Shown here one piece after another: positions 43,261 to 56,189 of a DNA stretch of 64,000 nt. Each line of letters starts with the position of its first letter. Position 1 is the first letter of the stretch. The notes under the pieces are model-generated. The model was not told where the DNA came from, did not search any database, and was given only the letters and a program-made list of their open reading frames with translations. The position numbers and the translations under genes were made by a program. Where the stretch lies: positions 119,616,538 through 119,680,537 of the forward strand of contig NC_035448.2 in NCBI RefSeq assembly GCF_002127325.2. The letters run 5' to 3'. The stretch comes from Helianthus annuus (taxonomy: Eukaryota > Streptophyta > Magnoliopsida > Asterales > Asteraceae).

Positions 43261-44550
43261 ATGCCGCCACGTGTACGAGGAAGGGGACGAGGAGCATTCG
43301 CCACCTCTCATGACCATGAGGCAGGGCCTTCGCATAGGCGAGCCCCATCAGCATCCCATAACACTGATGCCCGAGATCTTTGGAGATCGTTCGCTGAACC
43401 CGCCAGGCACTCACTGAGTACCTCACCTTCCCTACCACACTCTTTTGGGCCTCATTCTGAAAATGAGCCCCACAACTCCCATGGATCCTTCATTCCTCTG
43501 CCCCAGTCACCTTATGACTACCCAGCACCCGTCTATCAGGGCCTGTACAACCCTGATGCCTACTTGGAAGAACCAGTGGGTCATAACCCACTTGGACCTG
43601 AAGACCACTTCTCTGGTGGTAATGAGATGGAGGTCGATGAGGACACCGATCCTTCCATGCCACCGTCCGGCACACCTAACCACCCCATTGAGATATCTGA
43701 TGGGTCACCGTTCAGGGGATCACCTTACAATGGTGTTGATAGCTACGAGGAGAGGTTTAAGCAGCACGACTGGGTGTATACCCCTAGCTACCATAACTCT
43801 CCCATGCACCAGTCCTACCACAGCTCTCCCGTGCACTCGCAGCACCACTCTCAGCAGCAGCAGCATCAGCAGCCGCCTCAGCAGCAGCAGGTTCCTTCTG
43901 AGGGATTCTGGCGCGACGTGGTTACTCCGCCGCCGCCACCACCTCCGGTTTTGCCTCCTCCGCCTCAGAGGCGAAGGGGAAGGAACGCCCCTATGTCTAC
44001 ACGAGGAGGGATACACATTGGCACCCCTCGACATTCAGGTAGCAGTCGCTACTCGCCGCTTCACGAGGAGTCAGAGATGGGAGAATCTCAGCATCCCGTC
44101 TCAGAGGTTACTTCTGCGCCTATTGCGCCACTGCCACCGCAGAACTTTGGAGAGCCAATCCCTGCGTATGCTAGCGCAGCACAGTTCAACCCTTTCGAGC
44201 CGACTTTTCCCCCAGGATATGACTATACAGGGGATCCCTACTGGATAGCTTCAGGCTACAACCCTCTCAATCAGGAGAGTGCTTTTGGAGGTCCCTGGGC
44301 TACGGGACAATCAACTTTTGGATACCCACCGCATGGCTACCAGCAGCCGCAGCCTCCTCAGCCACCGCAGTATCAGCCACCGCCGCCGGCGCCGATGATG
44401 TCGCCACCGCAAGTCCAAGAAATCCTGCAAGGGATAAACGACGTGCGACGTGAATTGCGACATGAAATGCGGGAAGATCGCCGACACAACCGCGGAATGT
44501 TTAAGAAGATGGTTGACTTGATCAAGGGTAAGGGTAAGAAGGATTATTAA
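43261..44550 (+). CDS. Extra ORF before gag (Pro/Gln/His-rich)
   Basis: 429 codons from the MPPRVRGRGRG start; an in-frame ATG at 43240 would add seven residues. Residues 1-15 are an RG-rich basic patch. The middle is low complexity with HSQQQQHQQPP and PPPPPP runs. The last 45 residues (VQEILQGINDVRRELRHEMR, then a Lys/Gly-rich tail) could form a short coiled coil with a basic end. It is intact although gag-pol is broken. Similar leading ORFs are familiar from Asteraceae gypsy elements (from memory). No enzymatic motif is visible and the role is unknown; nucleic-acid binding is a guess from the RG and Lys patches. Confidence 0.75.
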   Translation: MPPRVRGRGRGAFATSHDHEAGPSHRRAPSASHNTDARDLWRSFAEPARHSLSTSPSLPHSFGPHSENEPHNSHGSFIPLPQSPYDYPAPVYQGLYNPDAYLEEPVGHNPLGPEDHFSGGNEMEVDEDTDPSMPPSGTPNHPIEISDGSPFRGSPYNGVDSYEERFKQHDWVYTPSYHNSPMHQSYHSSPVHSQHHSQQQQHQQPPQQQQVPSEGFWRDVVTPPPPPPPVLPPPPQRRRGRNAPMSTRGGIHIGTPRHSGSSRYSPLHEESEMGESQHPVSEVTSAPIAPLPPQNFGEPIPAYASAAQFNPFEPTFPPGYDYTGDPYWIASGYNPLNQESAFGGPWATGQSTFGYPPHGYQQPQPPQPPQYQPPPPAPMMSPPQVQEILQGINDVRRELRHEMREDRRHNRGMFKKMVDLIKGKGKKDY

Positions 44551-45442
44551 ATCCTTTGTTTGTTAGCTTATTTACTCATGTCCCTGCGAGGACATTTATT
44601 CTTGTACTCTACCCCTGCGTGGGTATATTTCTCTTGTTCTACCCCTGCGTGGGTATGTTGTTTCTGTTTAACCCATTCATGGGTTTGTTTTGTTTGTTTT
44701 GTTGTTTGTTATGTTATTTGGTTTAGCCCCTGCGTGGGCATGTTATTTGAGTTAAAAGTCCCGTTTAGGGCAAAGTTGTACTAGTTTACTTTATTTAAAA
44801 TGGTTAATTTAAGTATTTCATTTTATCTATATGCATGAACATAATATGCAAATAAATGAAAAATATAAAAATGTTATTTTGATTTACCATTCTAATAAGA
44901 ATCTTAAAAAGGTAAAACCTAGCTTGGATGTCTTATTAAAAAGGCCTGGCCAATATGGTAAAACTTGGTTAAAAAGATTCAAATCTCTGTTAACATCTGT
45001 GAACATGTTAACATTCTTGGCTAAGCGTGATCTGTAAAATCACACAAGCCATCCTTTTAATAAATTATCTACAGATTGTATCTGTATACATGTCTGATTA
45101 TGACATGATGCCTACGGGATATGACTATGTCATATAAAACAAAAAGGCAGTTGTGGTTTATAACTCCCTGCCAAGCAAAGGATTATTTGTTTAATTATAC
45201 AATTCTAATCCTATAAAATTCTAAATTTAAAATTTAGAAGTTGTCCGAAGTGACTCGGCCTATTGTGCCAATATATATATTTCATTCTATGATATAGTTG
45301 CTAATAAAAGTGCTGAATGAAATTAAAATAAATTAACTATTATGGCTATTATTACCATGGTTAATAAATCGTCAAAGAACGATAATACTGTTAGGTTTCT
45401 AAATAGACCTTGTCCTTATTTTATTGTAGCTCTTAAAGCTAC
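44551..45442 (+). other. Spacer between extra ORF and gag
   Basis: Starts with about four decayed units of CCCCTGCGTGGGTATGTT (44578-44745), then AT-rich DNA without frames. Possibly a leader region for gag-pol translation or a second transcript. Confidence 0.6.
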
Positions 45443-48400
45443 ATGGCAAAATCGGAAGAAACAAACAGTCGTTCTGAGGAACACCCTGATAACACCAAGA
45501 TTCATGTAACTGGTGCGGAACTACAAGCACTGGTAGAAAATGCAGTTGCAAAGGCCATGGATAGGCAATTCAGGGAATCGAGGGGGACTCGAAGTAGGAC
45601 CCGAACCGTACAACGTTCCAAATCCAAGAATCATTCAGAGGCTCATAGCAAGCCGCCCTCTAAGAATGATGTATCAAAGAAAGATGAGCCAAAGAAGAAT
45701 GATGAGGATAATCACTCCTCCAACCACAGCAGTATCCCGAAACAGGAGATCAAGCAGAAGCATGAAACGCACAGCAAGTCCTGTACGTATAAATATTTCG
45801 TCTCATGCAAACCCAGAGACTTTACTGGGGAGAAAGGAGCAGTCGACTGCATGACGTGGTTAGATTAGATGGATACGGTTGTTGATATCAGCGGGTGTGC
45901 TGATCGGGACGTAGTAAAGTACGTGTCCCAGTCATTTAAAGGAGATGCTCTAGCATGGTGGAAATCGCTTCTACAAGCTGCCGGTAAGGCCACACTGTAC
46001 GGTATGACATGGGATCAGTTTGTAGCTCTGATCAAAGAAAATTTCTGCCCGCAACATGAGGTCGAAAGGATTGAGTCAGATTTCGTATCCCTAGTGATGA
46101 AGAACCTCGACTGTCAGGCATATCTCACCACCTTCAATACCTTATCTCGATTAGTGCCATATTTGGTAACCCCTGAGCCAAGAAGGATCGCCCGTTTTAT
46201 TGGGGGTTTGGCACCAGAGATCAAGGCGAGCGTTAAGGCATCAAGGCCTACGACGTTCAGATCAGTAGCTGATCTATCTCTCTCACTCACCCAAGATGTA
46301 GTCAGATTGAGAGCCCTTAAGAGCTCGGAGGAAAACAAGAGGAAACGTGAGGATGACACCTCACGAAGATCGGAGAAACGACACCGAGGGAACAACGACC
46401 ACAGGAAAGGGTCGGGATTCAAGAAAGGAGATCATCAGTCGGGTGAGAAACCTAGGTGCAAGGTTTGTAGGAAGCATCATTTTGGGAGATGCAGGCAGGA
46501 GTCTAGATCCCAATCTCAGCAGAAATTATGTGGGATTTGTAAGTCCCCGGATCATAAGGCATTAGATTGCAAGAGGCTAAAGGATGCAACTTGTTATGGT
46601 TGCAACGAGAAAGGGCACATCCGGCCAAATTGCCCAAAGAATGCTAAGAAAGCTGATGATGGAAAGAAGACCAATGCGAGAGTCTTCAAAATGGACGCGA
46701 AGGAAGCAGTTCAGGACGACAACGTCATTACAGGTACTTTTCTTGTAAATGATGTTTTTGCTAGAGTCCTATTTGATTCCGGAGCAGATAGGTTATTTGT
46801 AGATAATAAGTTCTGTAAGTTATTAAACCTACCTGTTAAAACCTTAAGTGTGAAGTATGAGGTGGAATTAGCCGACGGAACTATAGAAACCGCCTCGGCC
46901 GTCCTAGATGGATGTGTTATATCCATTAGGAATCATTCTTTCCCGTTATCCTTGCTTCCCTTTAAGCTAGCTGGATTCGATATAGTGATAGGCATGGATT
47001 GGTTATCGCATAACCAAGCCCAGATTGTGTGCAATAGAAAGCAAGTGGTAGTGAAGACTCCGTCTGGTGAGTCACTTACTATCCATGGAGATACCCAGCA
47101 TGGATTTCCGGAGCAAGTGTCTATGCTCAAGGCATCCAGATGCCTGCAGAAGGGATGTGTCATTTATATGGCACAAGTCACTATTGATGAGCCAAAGCCG
47201 AAGATTGAAGACATCCCTGTTATCTCAGAATACCCCGAAGTATTCCCTGAAGAACTACCCGGTTTTCCACCGGATAGGCAAGTGGAATTTCGAATAGACA
47301 TCATTCCAGGTGCAGCGCTAGTAGCAAGAGCACCATATAGGTTGGCACCAACGGAGATGAAGGAGTTGAGGACGCAATTGGATGATCTGTTAGCTAAGGG
47401 TTTTATTAGACCTAGCTCGTCTCCTTGGGGAGCGCCAATCTTGTTCGTTAAAAAGAAGGATGGATCGATGCGTCTGTGCATCGATTACCGTGAGCTTAAT
47501 AAGGTCACTATCAAGAATAGATATCCTTTACCAAGGATCACGATCTGTTCGATCAGTTGCAAGGAGCAAGCTATTTCTCAAAGATCGACCTAAGGTCAGG
47601 TTATCACCAGTTGAAGGTCAAGGATGAAGATGTACACAAGACAGCGTTTAGGACTCGTTATGGACATTACGAGTTCCTAGTGATGCCTTTTGGGCTCACT
47701 AACGCGCCAGCCGCATTCATGGATCTCATGAATCGTGTCTGCAAGCCTTATTTAGATAAATTCGTTATCGTCTTTATTGACGACATCCTTATCTACTCGA
47801 AGAGCCAAGCTGACCATGAGAAACACCTTCGTTGTATTCTCAAACTTCTGCATCAGGAGAAACTTTATGCCAAATTTTCGAAGTGTGAATTTTGGCTTCG
47901 AGAAGTCCAATTCCTTGGACATGTGGTAAGTGAGCGTGGTATCCAAGTAGATCCCGCTAAAGTAGAAGCAGTCATGAACTGGCAGGAGCCGAAGACTCCC
48001 ACCGAGATTCGCAGTTTCCTTGGATTGGCAGGATACTATAGGCGATTCATCGAGAACTTTTCAAGAATTGCTGCGCCCCTAACTTCGTTGACTCGTAAGA
48101 ATATTAAGTTCGATTGGGGCCCTAAGCAGCAGGAATCCTTCGACATTTTGAAGAAAAAGTTAAGCAATGCGCCAGTGTTGACATTGCCCGATGGTATAGA
48201 AGAATTTGTGGTGTACTGTGATGCGTCACATACTGGTATGGGCTGTGTACTCATGCAGAGAGGCAAAGTCATTGCCTACGCTTCTCAACAATTAAAGGTG
48301 CACGAAAAGAACTACACCACCCATGATTTGGAATTGGGTGCGGTTGTATTTGCATTGAAGCTATGGAGACATTACTTGTATGGAACCAAGTGCATAATTT

Positions 48401-50031
48401 ATTCGGATCACAAGAGTCTTCAACACTTGTTCAATCAGAAGGAATTGAACATGCGGCAAAGGAGATGGATGGAAACTTTAAACGATTACGACTGCGAGAT
48501 AAGATACCATCCAGGCAAGGCAAATGTGGTTGCCGACGCCTTAAGCAGAAAAGAAAGGGTGAACCCGATCAGAATCAATGCCAAGCGCATTGAAATAAAA
48601 AATAATTTAAACGAAAGGGTGTTAGCTGCACAGAAGGAAGCTGTGTTGGAAGCTAACTATCCTGGAGAAAAATTAGGAGTAACTGAGGAGCAGTTATCCT
48701 ACGACAAAGATGGAATGCTAAGACTAAACGGACGAATATGGGTTCCAGTTTATGGAGGACTTCGGGATGTTATCCTCCAGGAAGCCCACAGCTCTAAATA
48801 TTCCGTTCATCCTGGAGCTGATAAGATGTACCAGGATCTAAAAGCAAACTACTGGTGGATTGGTTTGAAATCCGTAGCAGAGCATGTAGCTAAATGTTTG
48901 ACTTGTGCTCAAGTCAAGGCTGAACATCAGAAGCCGTCAGGTTTGCTTCAACAACCTGAAATTCCCAAATGGAAATGGGAAATGGTGACAATGGATTTCA
49001 TCACCAAGTTGCCAAAGACAAGAAAAGGAAATGATACCATATGGGTCATAGTAGATAGACTGACCAAGTCAGCTCATTTTCTACCCATCAAGGAGACGTA
49101 TAGCTCCGATATGTTAGCTCAATTATACGTTGATAAGATTGTAGCGCTACATGGTATACCTGTATCTATTATCTCTGATAGAGATACTAGATATACGTCG
49201 CATTTTTGGAAGAGTTTCCAACAATCGTTGGGCACTCGTTTGAATTTTAGTACAGCTTATCATCCTCAGACTGATGGTCAGAGTGAGCGTACTATTCAAA
49301 CTTTGGAAGACATGCTTCGTGCATGTGCGATCGACTTGGGTGGTAGTTGGGATAAGAACCTACCACTAATTGAATTCTCCTACAACAATAGCTACCATTC
49401 CAGCATAAAAGCTGCGCCTTTTGAAGCCTTATATGGTAGAAAGTGTAGATCGCCCATCTGTTGGGCCGAAGTTGGAGATGTCCAACTGTCAGGACCTGAT
49501 ATCGTTTTTGAGACGACGGACAAGATCGTTCAGATTCGCGATCGTCTGAAAGCTGCTAGGGATAGGCAGAAAAGTTATGCGGATCCTAAGCGCAAAGATT
49601 TTCACTTTGATGTAGGTGATAAGGTGTTGCTTAAAGTATCGCCCTGGAAAGGGGTGATGCGATTTGGTAAGAAAGGCAAGCTAAGCCCGAGATATATAGG
49701 ACCTTTCGAGATTGTCGAACGTGTCGGGTCAGTCGCTTATAAGTTAAATTTGCCCGAAGAACTTAGCGCTATACATAATGTGTTCCACATCTGTAATTTG
49801 AAGAAGTGTTTCGCTGACGAATCACTGGTTATACCGCATATAGATATACACATAGATGAGAGTTTGAAGTTTGTGGAAAAACCGTTGTCGATTGAGGATC
49901 GACAGGTTAAGAAGCTCCGAAGAAAGTACATACCTATTGTTAAGGTCAAGTGGGATGCCCGTAGAGGTCCCGAATACACATGGGAAGTGGAATCCACGAT
50001 GAAGGAAAAATACCCTCATTTGTTTCAGTAA
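45443..50031 (+). pseudogene. Gag-pol polyprotein with one stop and one frameshift
   Basis: Starts MAKSEETNSR at 45443. A TAG at 45866-45868 interrupts gag after CMTWLD in an otherwise continuous frame. Gag continues to a zinc knuckle ([15 protein letters not shown], about 46591). Protease has the FDSGAD active site (about 46769). RT starts near 47290. A single-base loss near 47540, after RYPLPRI, shifts the frame, and the rest is open from 47557. It has the [12 protein letters not shown] catalytic block (about 47776), RNase H, integrase with HHCC zinc region and DDE residues ([31 protein letters not shown]), and a C-terminal chromodomain ([20 protein letters not shown]). The chromodomain class targets insertion to heterochromatin. 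Only two lesions are seen, so it was probably active recently. Confidence 0.93.
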
Positions 50032-50050
50032 ATCTCGAGGTCGAGATTTC

Positions 50051-50067
50051 TTTTAAGGGGGTGAGGA
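50051..50067 (+). promoter_or_regulatory. Polypurine tract
   Basis: Purine-rich AAGGGGGTGAGGA directly before the 3' LTR; primes plus-strand DNA in this class. Confidence 0.75.
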
Positions 50068-52855
50068 TGTAACACCTCAAAAAATTACGTCCAATAATGC
50101 ATTGACACGTGTCATAGACATTGGATATGCAAAAATATACTTTTGAGGGACTTGTGTTAGTAACAAGAACACTCACAACTTCAAGAATTCACAAGGCTTC
50201 TCCAGGGACTTTCTGATCATCAAGGCAGCCTCATAGGGATTCCTAAGCTTCATTAGGACCTTTGTAAGCATTCATATCATCCTCTAATCCGTTCTAGCAT
50301 AGATTATTAGTTAAAAGTCAAACCGTTGTTCATATAGTTTGACTTTTCGATTAAACGAATTTGGCTCTGTCATTTCTCAAATTGAAACCACTTATAAGTT
50401 GGTATTTATGTGGGAAACAAACCCTCAAAAGGGTATTCTCTGATTCCCACTCTAAGCATGCTATTTGTCGAGTCAAAGTTGTTCTTAAAAAGTCAACAGA
50501 AATCGTTTTTGCGAAATATAGCGTAAATGGTAATGTAGATGACATGAAATTAGTTTGATCATCAAAATAACCTTATAATAAATGTAAGAATGTGTTTTAT
50601 CATAATCAACTCGACAATCTTTAGTATAAACTCGGATCGGAACCGAAAGTCTTATAAAACGACTTTTTCGTTGACTCTCGATTCGGATCCGTGCATGCAT
50701 GTTTGAGATCTGTATTAGAGTTTATTTTTGACCATTTTTATTTAAGTTTAACTCTCTGGAATTTTTACTACTTGAGTCTATGCTTAACCGATTCATATGC
50801 ATGTTTCCGATTTATGCTTAAAGTTGACTATTTTGCCCTTTTTGATATAAAACGTGATTTTTGGAAAAGTGAAAGATTAGAAATCTTTATTACTGATTTA
50901 TAAACTTGCACCGAAAACTTGAGATCAGTTGGTGGTCCAGATTTTGAGTTATGGCCGATATCGTAAAACTATATCTTTATGTTAAATAAACGGCGCATTT
51001 AGCGTATAACCTATTTAAGGCCACTTTTGGATATAAAAATTTTTACCCACTGATGTTATATAATATTTTGGGATTTTTGAAGATTTTTATTTAATTTTTG
51101 GCTGATCGTATCATAGATCACTAAGTCGATTTGGTTAATGTCGGTTTTGACCTTTTAAGCCATAAAATGAGTTTTATAAATCCTTTTGACCCCAAACCTT
51201 TTTCTACTGATTTTATTTGTTAAATAAATTATTTTGAGCATTCTGGAAATATAAAAATCTCAGCTTTCTTTTGAAAACCCGGAAACGGCTCTAAATCGCA
51301 TTTTTAAGCGTTTCTAGCGCATAGTAAGCGTTATACTCATATTAAACATATAAGATTCATACCTACTGATGTATTTAGTGTATTTTTATAAAATAACAGT
51401 AAGTATAAGATTTTGAACTCAGATTTCCAGTTTTGGCATTTTTAGCCCTTGTGAAATTACTAAAATACCCCTTCGGTGCATAGTTTGATTTTAAATGATA
51501 AGTTTTGTATACGGGTCATACCCTACTGTTATAATATGTCAAACTAAGTATATTTACTGTATAAATCAGACCTGTAACTCAGATTTCCAATTTGACTCTT
51601 TTATAATCTTTTAAATGACCAAAATGCCCTTATAAGGCATAAATTGAGTTTAAATTCATTCGGGGCAATATAGAACATAACTTGCTGATATTATATCATA
51701 TTTAAAGCATATTATCTCAGGGGACTTGCATATGACTCTTTTGGATACCCGTAACGCCCTTTTAGCGTTCGGTTCGGTTTATGTAACTAGTTTGCATAAA
51801 TTGACCGAAACGGGTCAAACGTTATCATTTTTATCTCAAAATCCAGAATGTATTTAGTATACCCATATTATACAAGTATTCAAACTTGTCGGGTCTAAAC
51901 CACATTCTATCCGGTCTTTCGCTTAATCGTGCGCTTGAACCGTATCGTCCTTAAAACTAACCGGTCTAAGCTAAAGCTTAAATAAAGACCTGTTAGAAAT
52001 CTAATAGGTTATTATAAACCTTTGTTCCAGAATAGGAGGCCCAGTAAAAGCTATCTACACTTACCAATTGTGATTCATACTTACTCAGGTAAATACTTTT
52101 TAACTTATTTTCCCTATACGGGCTTGGGGTACGGTATATAGAATACCGCTTGATCGAGCGCACAAATCTTGCACCCTTGGGTATGCAATTGGAATAGTTT
52201 GTTCGGCTCGTTTAAACAGTCTTGTTTTACTTTAAGCCTTTGGGGGGTTATTGACCGTGTCCCGGATATCCTTGGCATTATCTTACGAGATGGCCACGAC
52301 CAGAGCACGGGGTGTAGGCGTACACCCGTCGTGTATAACTCTTTAATGTGGTGTGTCAATTAATCTTTAACCCGGACAAGATCCCGGGCTACCGAACGTA
52401 CGAGTAGCATGTAATTCGTTCACAAGTTTATATTGCATAATTATCCCAAGTTAATAAAAATATTTATGCCATGAGCATTTAAATCAATTTTCAATCATTT
52501 TCAAAATGAGTCAGTTAATTTGTATTTACCAGTGTAAACTGACGTATTTTCCCAAAAGGTTAAGTGCAGGTACTATACGTACTAGGCTGGCTGTTTCCTA
52601 GAGCGTCCACAATAGTCTCGCAAGCTCGGACGACAATAAGCTGTTGAACAATTATCTTATTTTATTTGATCCGCCTGTGGATCCGTTTCAACTATTCGTG
52701 ATATTTAATATTACATTTTATTTAAAGTTGAAATGAATCTATTTCTGCTTCCGCTGTGCATTATTATGTTGTGTTGTTTGTCTATGACGATGCCAACTAC
52801 GTCACCATACCCCACACCGGGCCCACCGGTGACACGTGGAGATCGGGGTGTGACA
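50068..52855 (+). repeat. 3' LTR
   Basis: 2788 bp, the same length as the 5' LTR, with about 13 substitutions and no indels seen. Confidence 0.95.
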
Positions 52856-52910
52856 TTAGAAGATAGGGATATTCCGTATCTTGGCTTAGCATCCGAGATT
52901 GCCAGTTATG

Positions 52911-53266
52911 GTAGGTTTATTATCTTTCTTTGTATGCATTGTTAGCTATATTTCATTCTACTCATGTACAATTACAACAACTAACTTTTTAATGTGATCT
53001 TGATATGATTAGGGGTGGTGTATCACCTAGAATGGTCATGTGATTCAGTTTCCTTTCACAATATAATATGTTATCATTATACGGTAATATATTTTATTTA
53101 CTTTATGTTTTGACCCAATCACGATTCTTATATAGGTTACATCGACTTCAATCAGATACGTCGAAACGTACATTTCATATGGTTAACGCATCACGTAATG
53201 CTTGAACTAATCTATTCGGCGATTGCAATGTACTCGCGCCCCAACGCGCGCGGGTCTTTTTGCTAG
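52911..53266 (+). mobile_element. Helitron 3' end, same family as 31468
   Basis: The last 200 bp match 31240-31468. A decayed CTCGCG..CGCGGG hairpin (53233-53254) is followed by CTAG at 53263-53266 and T. The gene fragments at 39590-40271 and 52861-52910 probably lay inside this Helitron before the gypsy insertion. The 5' end was not found. Confidence 0.65.
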
Positions 53267-53565
53267 TTTAATTTTAAATTTTTAGTTTCAATTGAACTTA
53301 GTTATTATTATTAAATAAAACGTATTAAATAAATTAAATAAAACTATATAAACAACATGCTCGTTTTGATTCGCACAAGAGCTCGAATTGAACTCAAACT
53401 CGTATATTAAAAAGCTTATTTTTAGACTCAAAATTGGGCTCAAGCCCATTGAAGCTCAATTACTACGAGCTTTTAGTTTCAATGAAATTTATTTATCATT
53501 GAATTTGATATTTCTTCAATAACTCAATCTTAGTAGGCAATTATGTATTTTTTAGGATTCCAATA
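53267..53565. other. AT-rich flank with GAGCTC motifs
   Basis: No gene. Repeated AAGCTC/GAGCTT motifs at 53380-53480 suggest another small decayed repeat. Confidence 0.3.
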
Positions 53566-54918
53566 TTAATTTTAGACAAAATGCACAAATCAACCTTTAT
53601 AATTCACCTAAACTGCAGACTATACCTTTTACTTTGAAATTAGCCGAAACCAACCTTTTGATACACGGGTCAACTTTAACAGTAACACCGTTAGATTTAT
53701 TGGTAAAGTCATCTCACATACGCACGGATGTAGCTCATCCGCACGAATGAGCTGGCTGGTCTGCACGAAGGAGTACGTTTGTACGAACGCAACCTTGGTC
53801 CGTACGAACGTAATCATGTATAAATATATGTTCGGGCTGAGTGTTAGGAGTGCGTGTGACAAACTGTGAGGCGCAAGTGTTATCAAATTTGTACCGTGAC
53901 TGTGAAGTTAACAGAAAACTTAGAAAATTGTGAAATCTTGTGTTTCTACCTATTTCTGATGGATTACGCACATCAATCCTAAGATTAGATATCATCGTAA
54001 ACGTAATCGAACGATCCGTAAACCAAACCTACATACTCAACAAAACTCTCAGACAAACTCACCAAGAGATCATCAACATGGTGATCTATTCTCTCACAAC
54101 AATGAGAAAGAGATATTTTGTATGAACGTGCATTCTGATTTCATTTGATCAGACATACTTCCTTTATATACAGCAAGTACACAAGACCTAATATGCGCAT
54201 TCTTGAAGCCCATCTAGCAGCGAAGCCCATCCAGCAGCACAAGCCCAATATAGACGCAACCCAGTCGCCCAGTCTTTACTGTGCAGCCTGGTCCTTAGTA
54301 TTAATATTTCCCATGTATCCAGGTGCAATATACATGTCACAAGATAACAAACATAATGTAAGTATCCTTTTAATAACAAGTGTTTAATAAAAGTGTAAAG
54401 CAAAAATATAATATGCATATATTTCAACAATCGTGGAGCTAAAAAACCGAATCATTTGATGAGAAACAAGATGGGAATTGGATAAAAATGCGATCTTTAA
54501 AGAACTCAAAACTTTGTAGAGAACCCACTGATGCAGTTGGATGCATGGGCGTAGCATAGTTGGGTAGTTTATTTATATAAATAGAGTTTGAGTTTGGTTA
54601 TGATTAGAATTAGTTTAGTATAAATAGATGGTTAAGGCTATTGTAATATGTGCTTCATCTATCTATCTATATTTTCTATAAAAGGAGAAATCCCAATGAC
54701 ATAAGAAAAGCTGATGTGGCAGCCATAGAGGCTATCCAACAATGCTTTTCTTTTGTCATTATTGCATCATAAAGCTTAATATTAAAACACTTTAAGATTC
54801 AAAACTCTGACCCACAATAAGCTTTTCAAAGGTCTGCCCACATATACAAAAGGGCAAAGCTCTGACCCTCCCTCAAATTTCAAAGTTGTGCTCCACATTC
54901 AAAAGTCAACCTCTGCCA

Positions 54919-56000
54919 TCACTTTAAAATACATTCCTTCATCAGAGGTTTCATTAAAATGGAGGGTACGACCTTTAAAATATCAATGAACTTTTCTCCG
55001 GAAAGTGCAGTTCTGCAGCCTGCATGGTATAGAGTGGAAAGTGCAGTTCTGCAGCCTTTAAAATACATGGTATAGAGTGGAAAGTGCAGTTCTGTAGCCT
55101 TTTCTCCGGTACGACCTTTAAGTCTTTTTCGATTGAACCGTACGTATATGTTGGTTAAATTATCAATGAACTTCAAGAGATAGGCGGCGCTCCACATAGC
55201 GCGCCAGTTATACCCTTGACCGCGAATGTGAGATTGGAAGTAGAACGAGTATAAGATGTAGAGGAAACCGATAAGACCCAAAACAGCTACGAGTTATATT
55301 GTGACGACATCAAGTGCATCAGAAACATCAGTTACGATACTGACGAATTGAATCAGTTGCATTATTTATTGTACTAGTGTAACGATCCTTTGAGTTTAAT
55401 TGAATTGTTGTTGTTTGTTCAGGGAGGATTGAATCAGTTGCGTTGGCAGGACTGCAAGCTAAGGTATGTTATTTCATTACTTCAATAACCATCTTTATTG
55501 TAGTTGGAACGCCGTCGTAAAATAAATAAGTTGAACGTGAGACCCTTATATTTAAAGGGCCCAATTTTTAGCACTTCTAACTACGTTTGATTCGATAAAT
55601 GAAATCAATACATGGTATAGAGTGGAAAGTGCAGTTCTGCAGCCTTTTCTCCGGTACGACCTTTAAGTCTTTTTCGATTGAACCGTACGTATATGTTGGT
55701 TAAATTATCAATGAACTTCAAGAGATAGGCGGCGCTCCGCATAGCGCGCCAGTTATACCCTTGTCCGCGAATGTGAGATCAGAAGTAGAATGAGTATAAG
55801 ATGAAGAGGAAACCGACAAGACCTAAAACAACTACGAGTTATATTGTGACGACATCAAGTGCATCAGAAACATTGGTTACGATATTGATGAATTGAATCA
55901 GTTGCATTATTTATTGTACCAGTGTAACGATCCTTTGAGTTTAATTGAATTGTTGTTGTTTGTTCAGGGAGAATTGAATCAGTTGCGTTGGCAAGACTGC
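54919..56000 (-). pseudogene. Captured fragment of a membrane-protein gene, duplicated
   Basis: On the - strand two copies (about 55320-55080 and 55880-55630) read FLYILYSFYFQSHIRGQGYN, then WRAMWSAAYLLKFIDNLTNI with a membrane-like stretch before it. The unit of about 543 bp, including flanking intron-like DNA, is tandemly repeated. I do not recognise the gene. Neither end is complete, so it is a fragment picked up by the Helitron. Confidence 0.5.
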
Positions 56001-56189
56001 AAGCTAAGGTATTTTATTTCATTACTTCAATAACCATCTTTATTGTAGTTGGAACGCAATCGTAAGATAAATAAGTTGAATGTGAGACCCTTATATTTAA
56101 AGGGCCCAATTTTTAGCACCTCTAAGTTTGTAAGGCTTGACTACGTTTGATTCGATAAATGAAATCAATACATAAATAAGTTGAGTGTA

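Larger units (their letters stand above)
40272..52855 (+). mobile_element. Ty3/gypsy chromovirus (Tekay/Del-like), nearly complete
   Basis: 12.6 kb with two LTRs of 2788 bp each that begin TGTAACACCTC and end GTGTGACA. The 5-bp duplication TTAGA is exact (40267-40271, 52856-52860). It has a tRNA-Met-type primer site, an extra ORF before gag, gag-PR-RT-RH-INT with a C-terminal chromodomain, and a purine tract before the 3' LTR. The LTRs differ at about 13 positions by eye, near 0.5 percent. At 1.3e-8 substitutions per site per year this means roughly 0.2 million years. Confidence 0.95.
40229..52910 (+). pseudogene. Exon split by the Ty3/gypsy insertion
   Basis: The exon follows an acceptor (CTTGGCAG) and runs 40229-40271, then continues at 52861-52910 with donor GGTAGG once one TTAGA copy is removed. 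It reads VVEHAAVVDLFSLLED, then RDIPYLGLASEIASYG, without stops. I do not recognise the protein. No downstream exon is seen, and a Helitron 3' end follows at 53266, so this may be a captured exon. Confidence 0.5.

Noticed and set aside
43445..44248. Long 267-codon frame overlapping the extra gypsy ORF
   Set aside because: Shadow of the Pro/Gln-rich ORF in another frame; composition explained by the repeated CAG/CCN codons.
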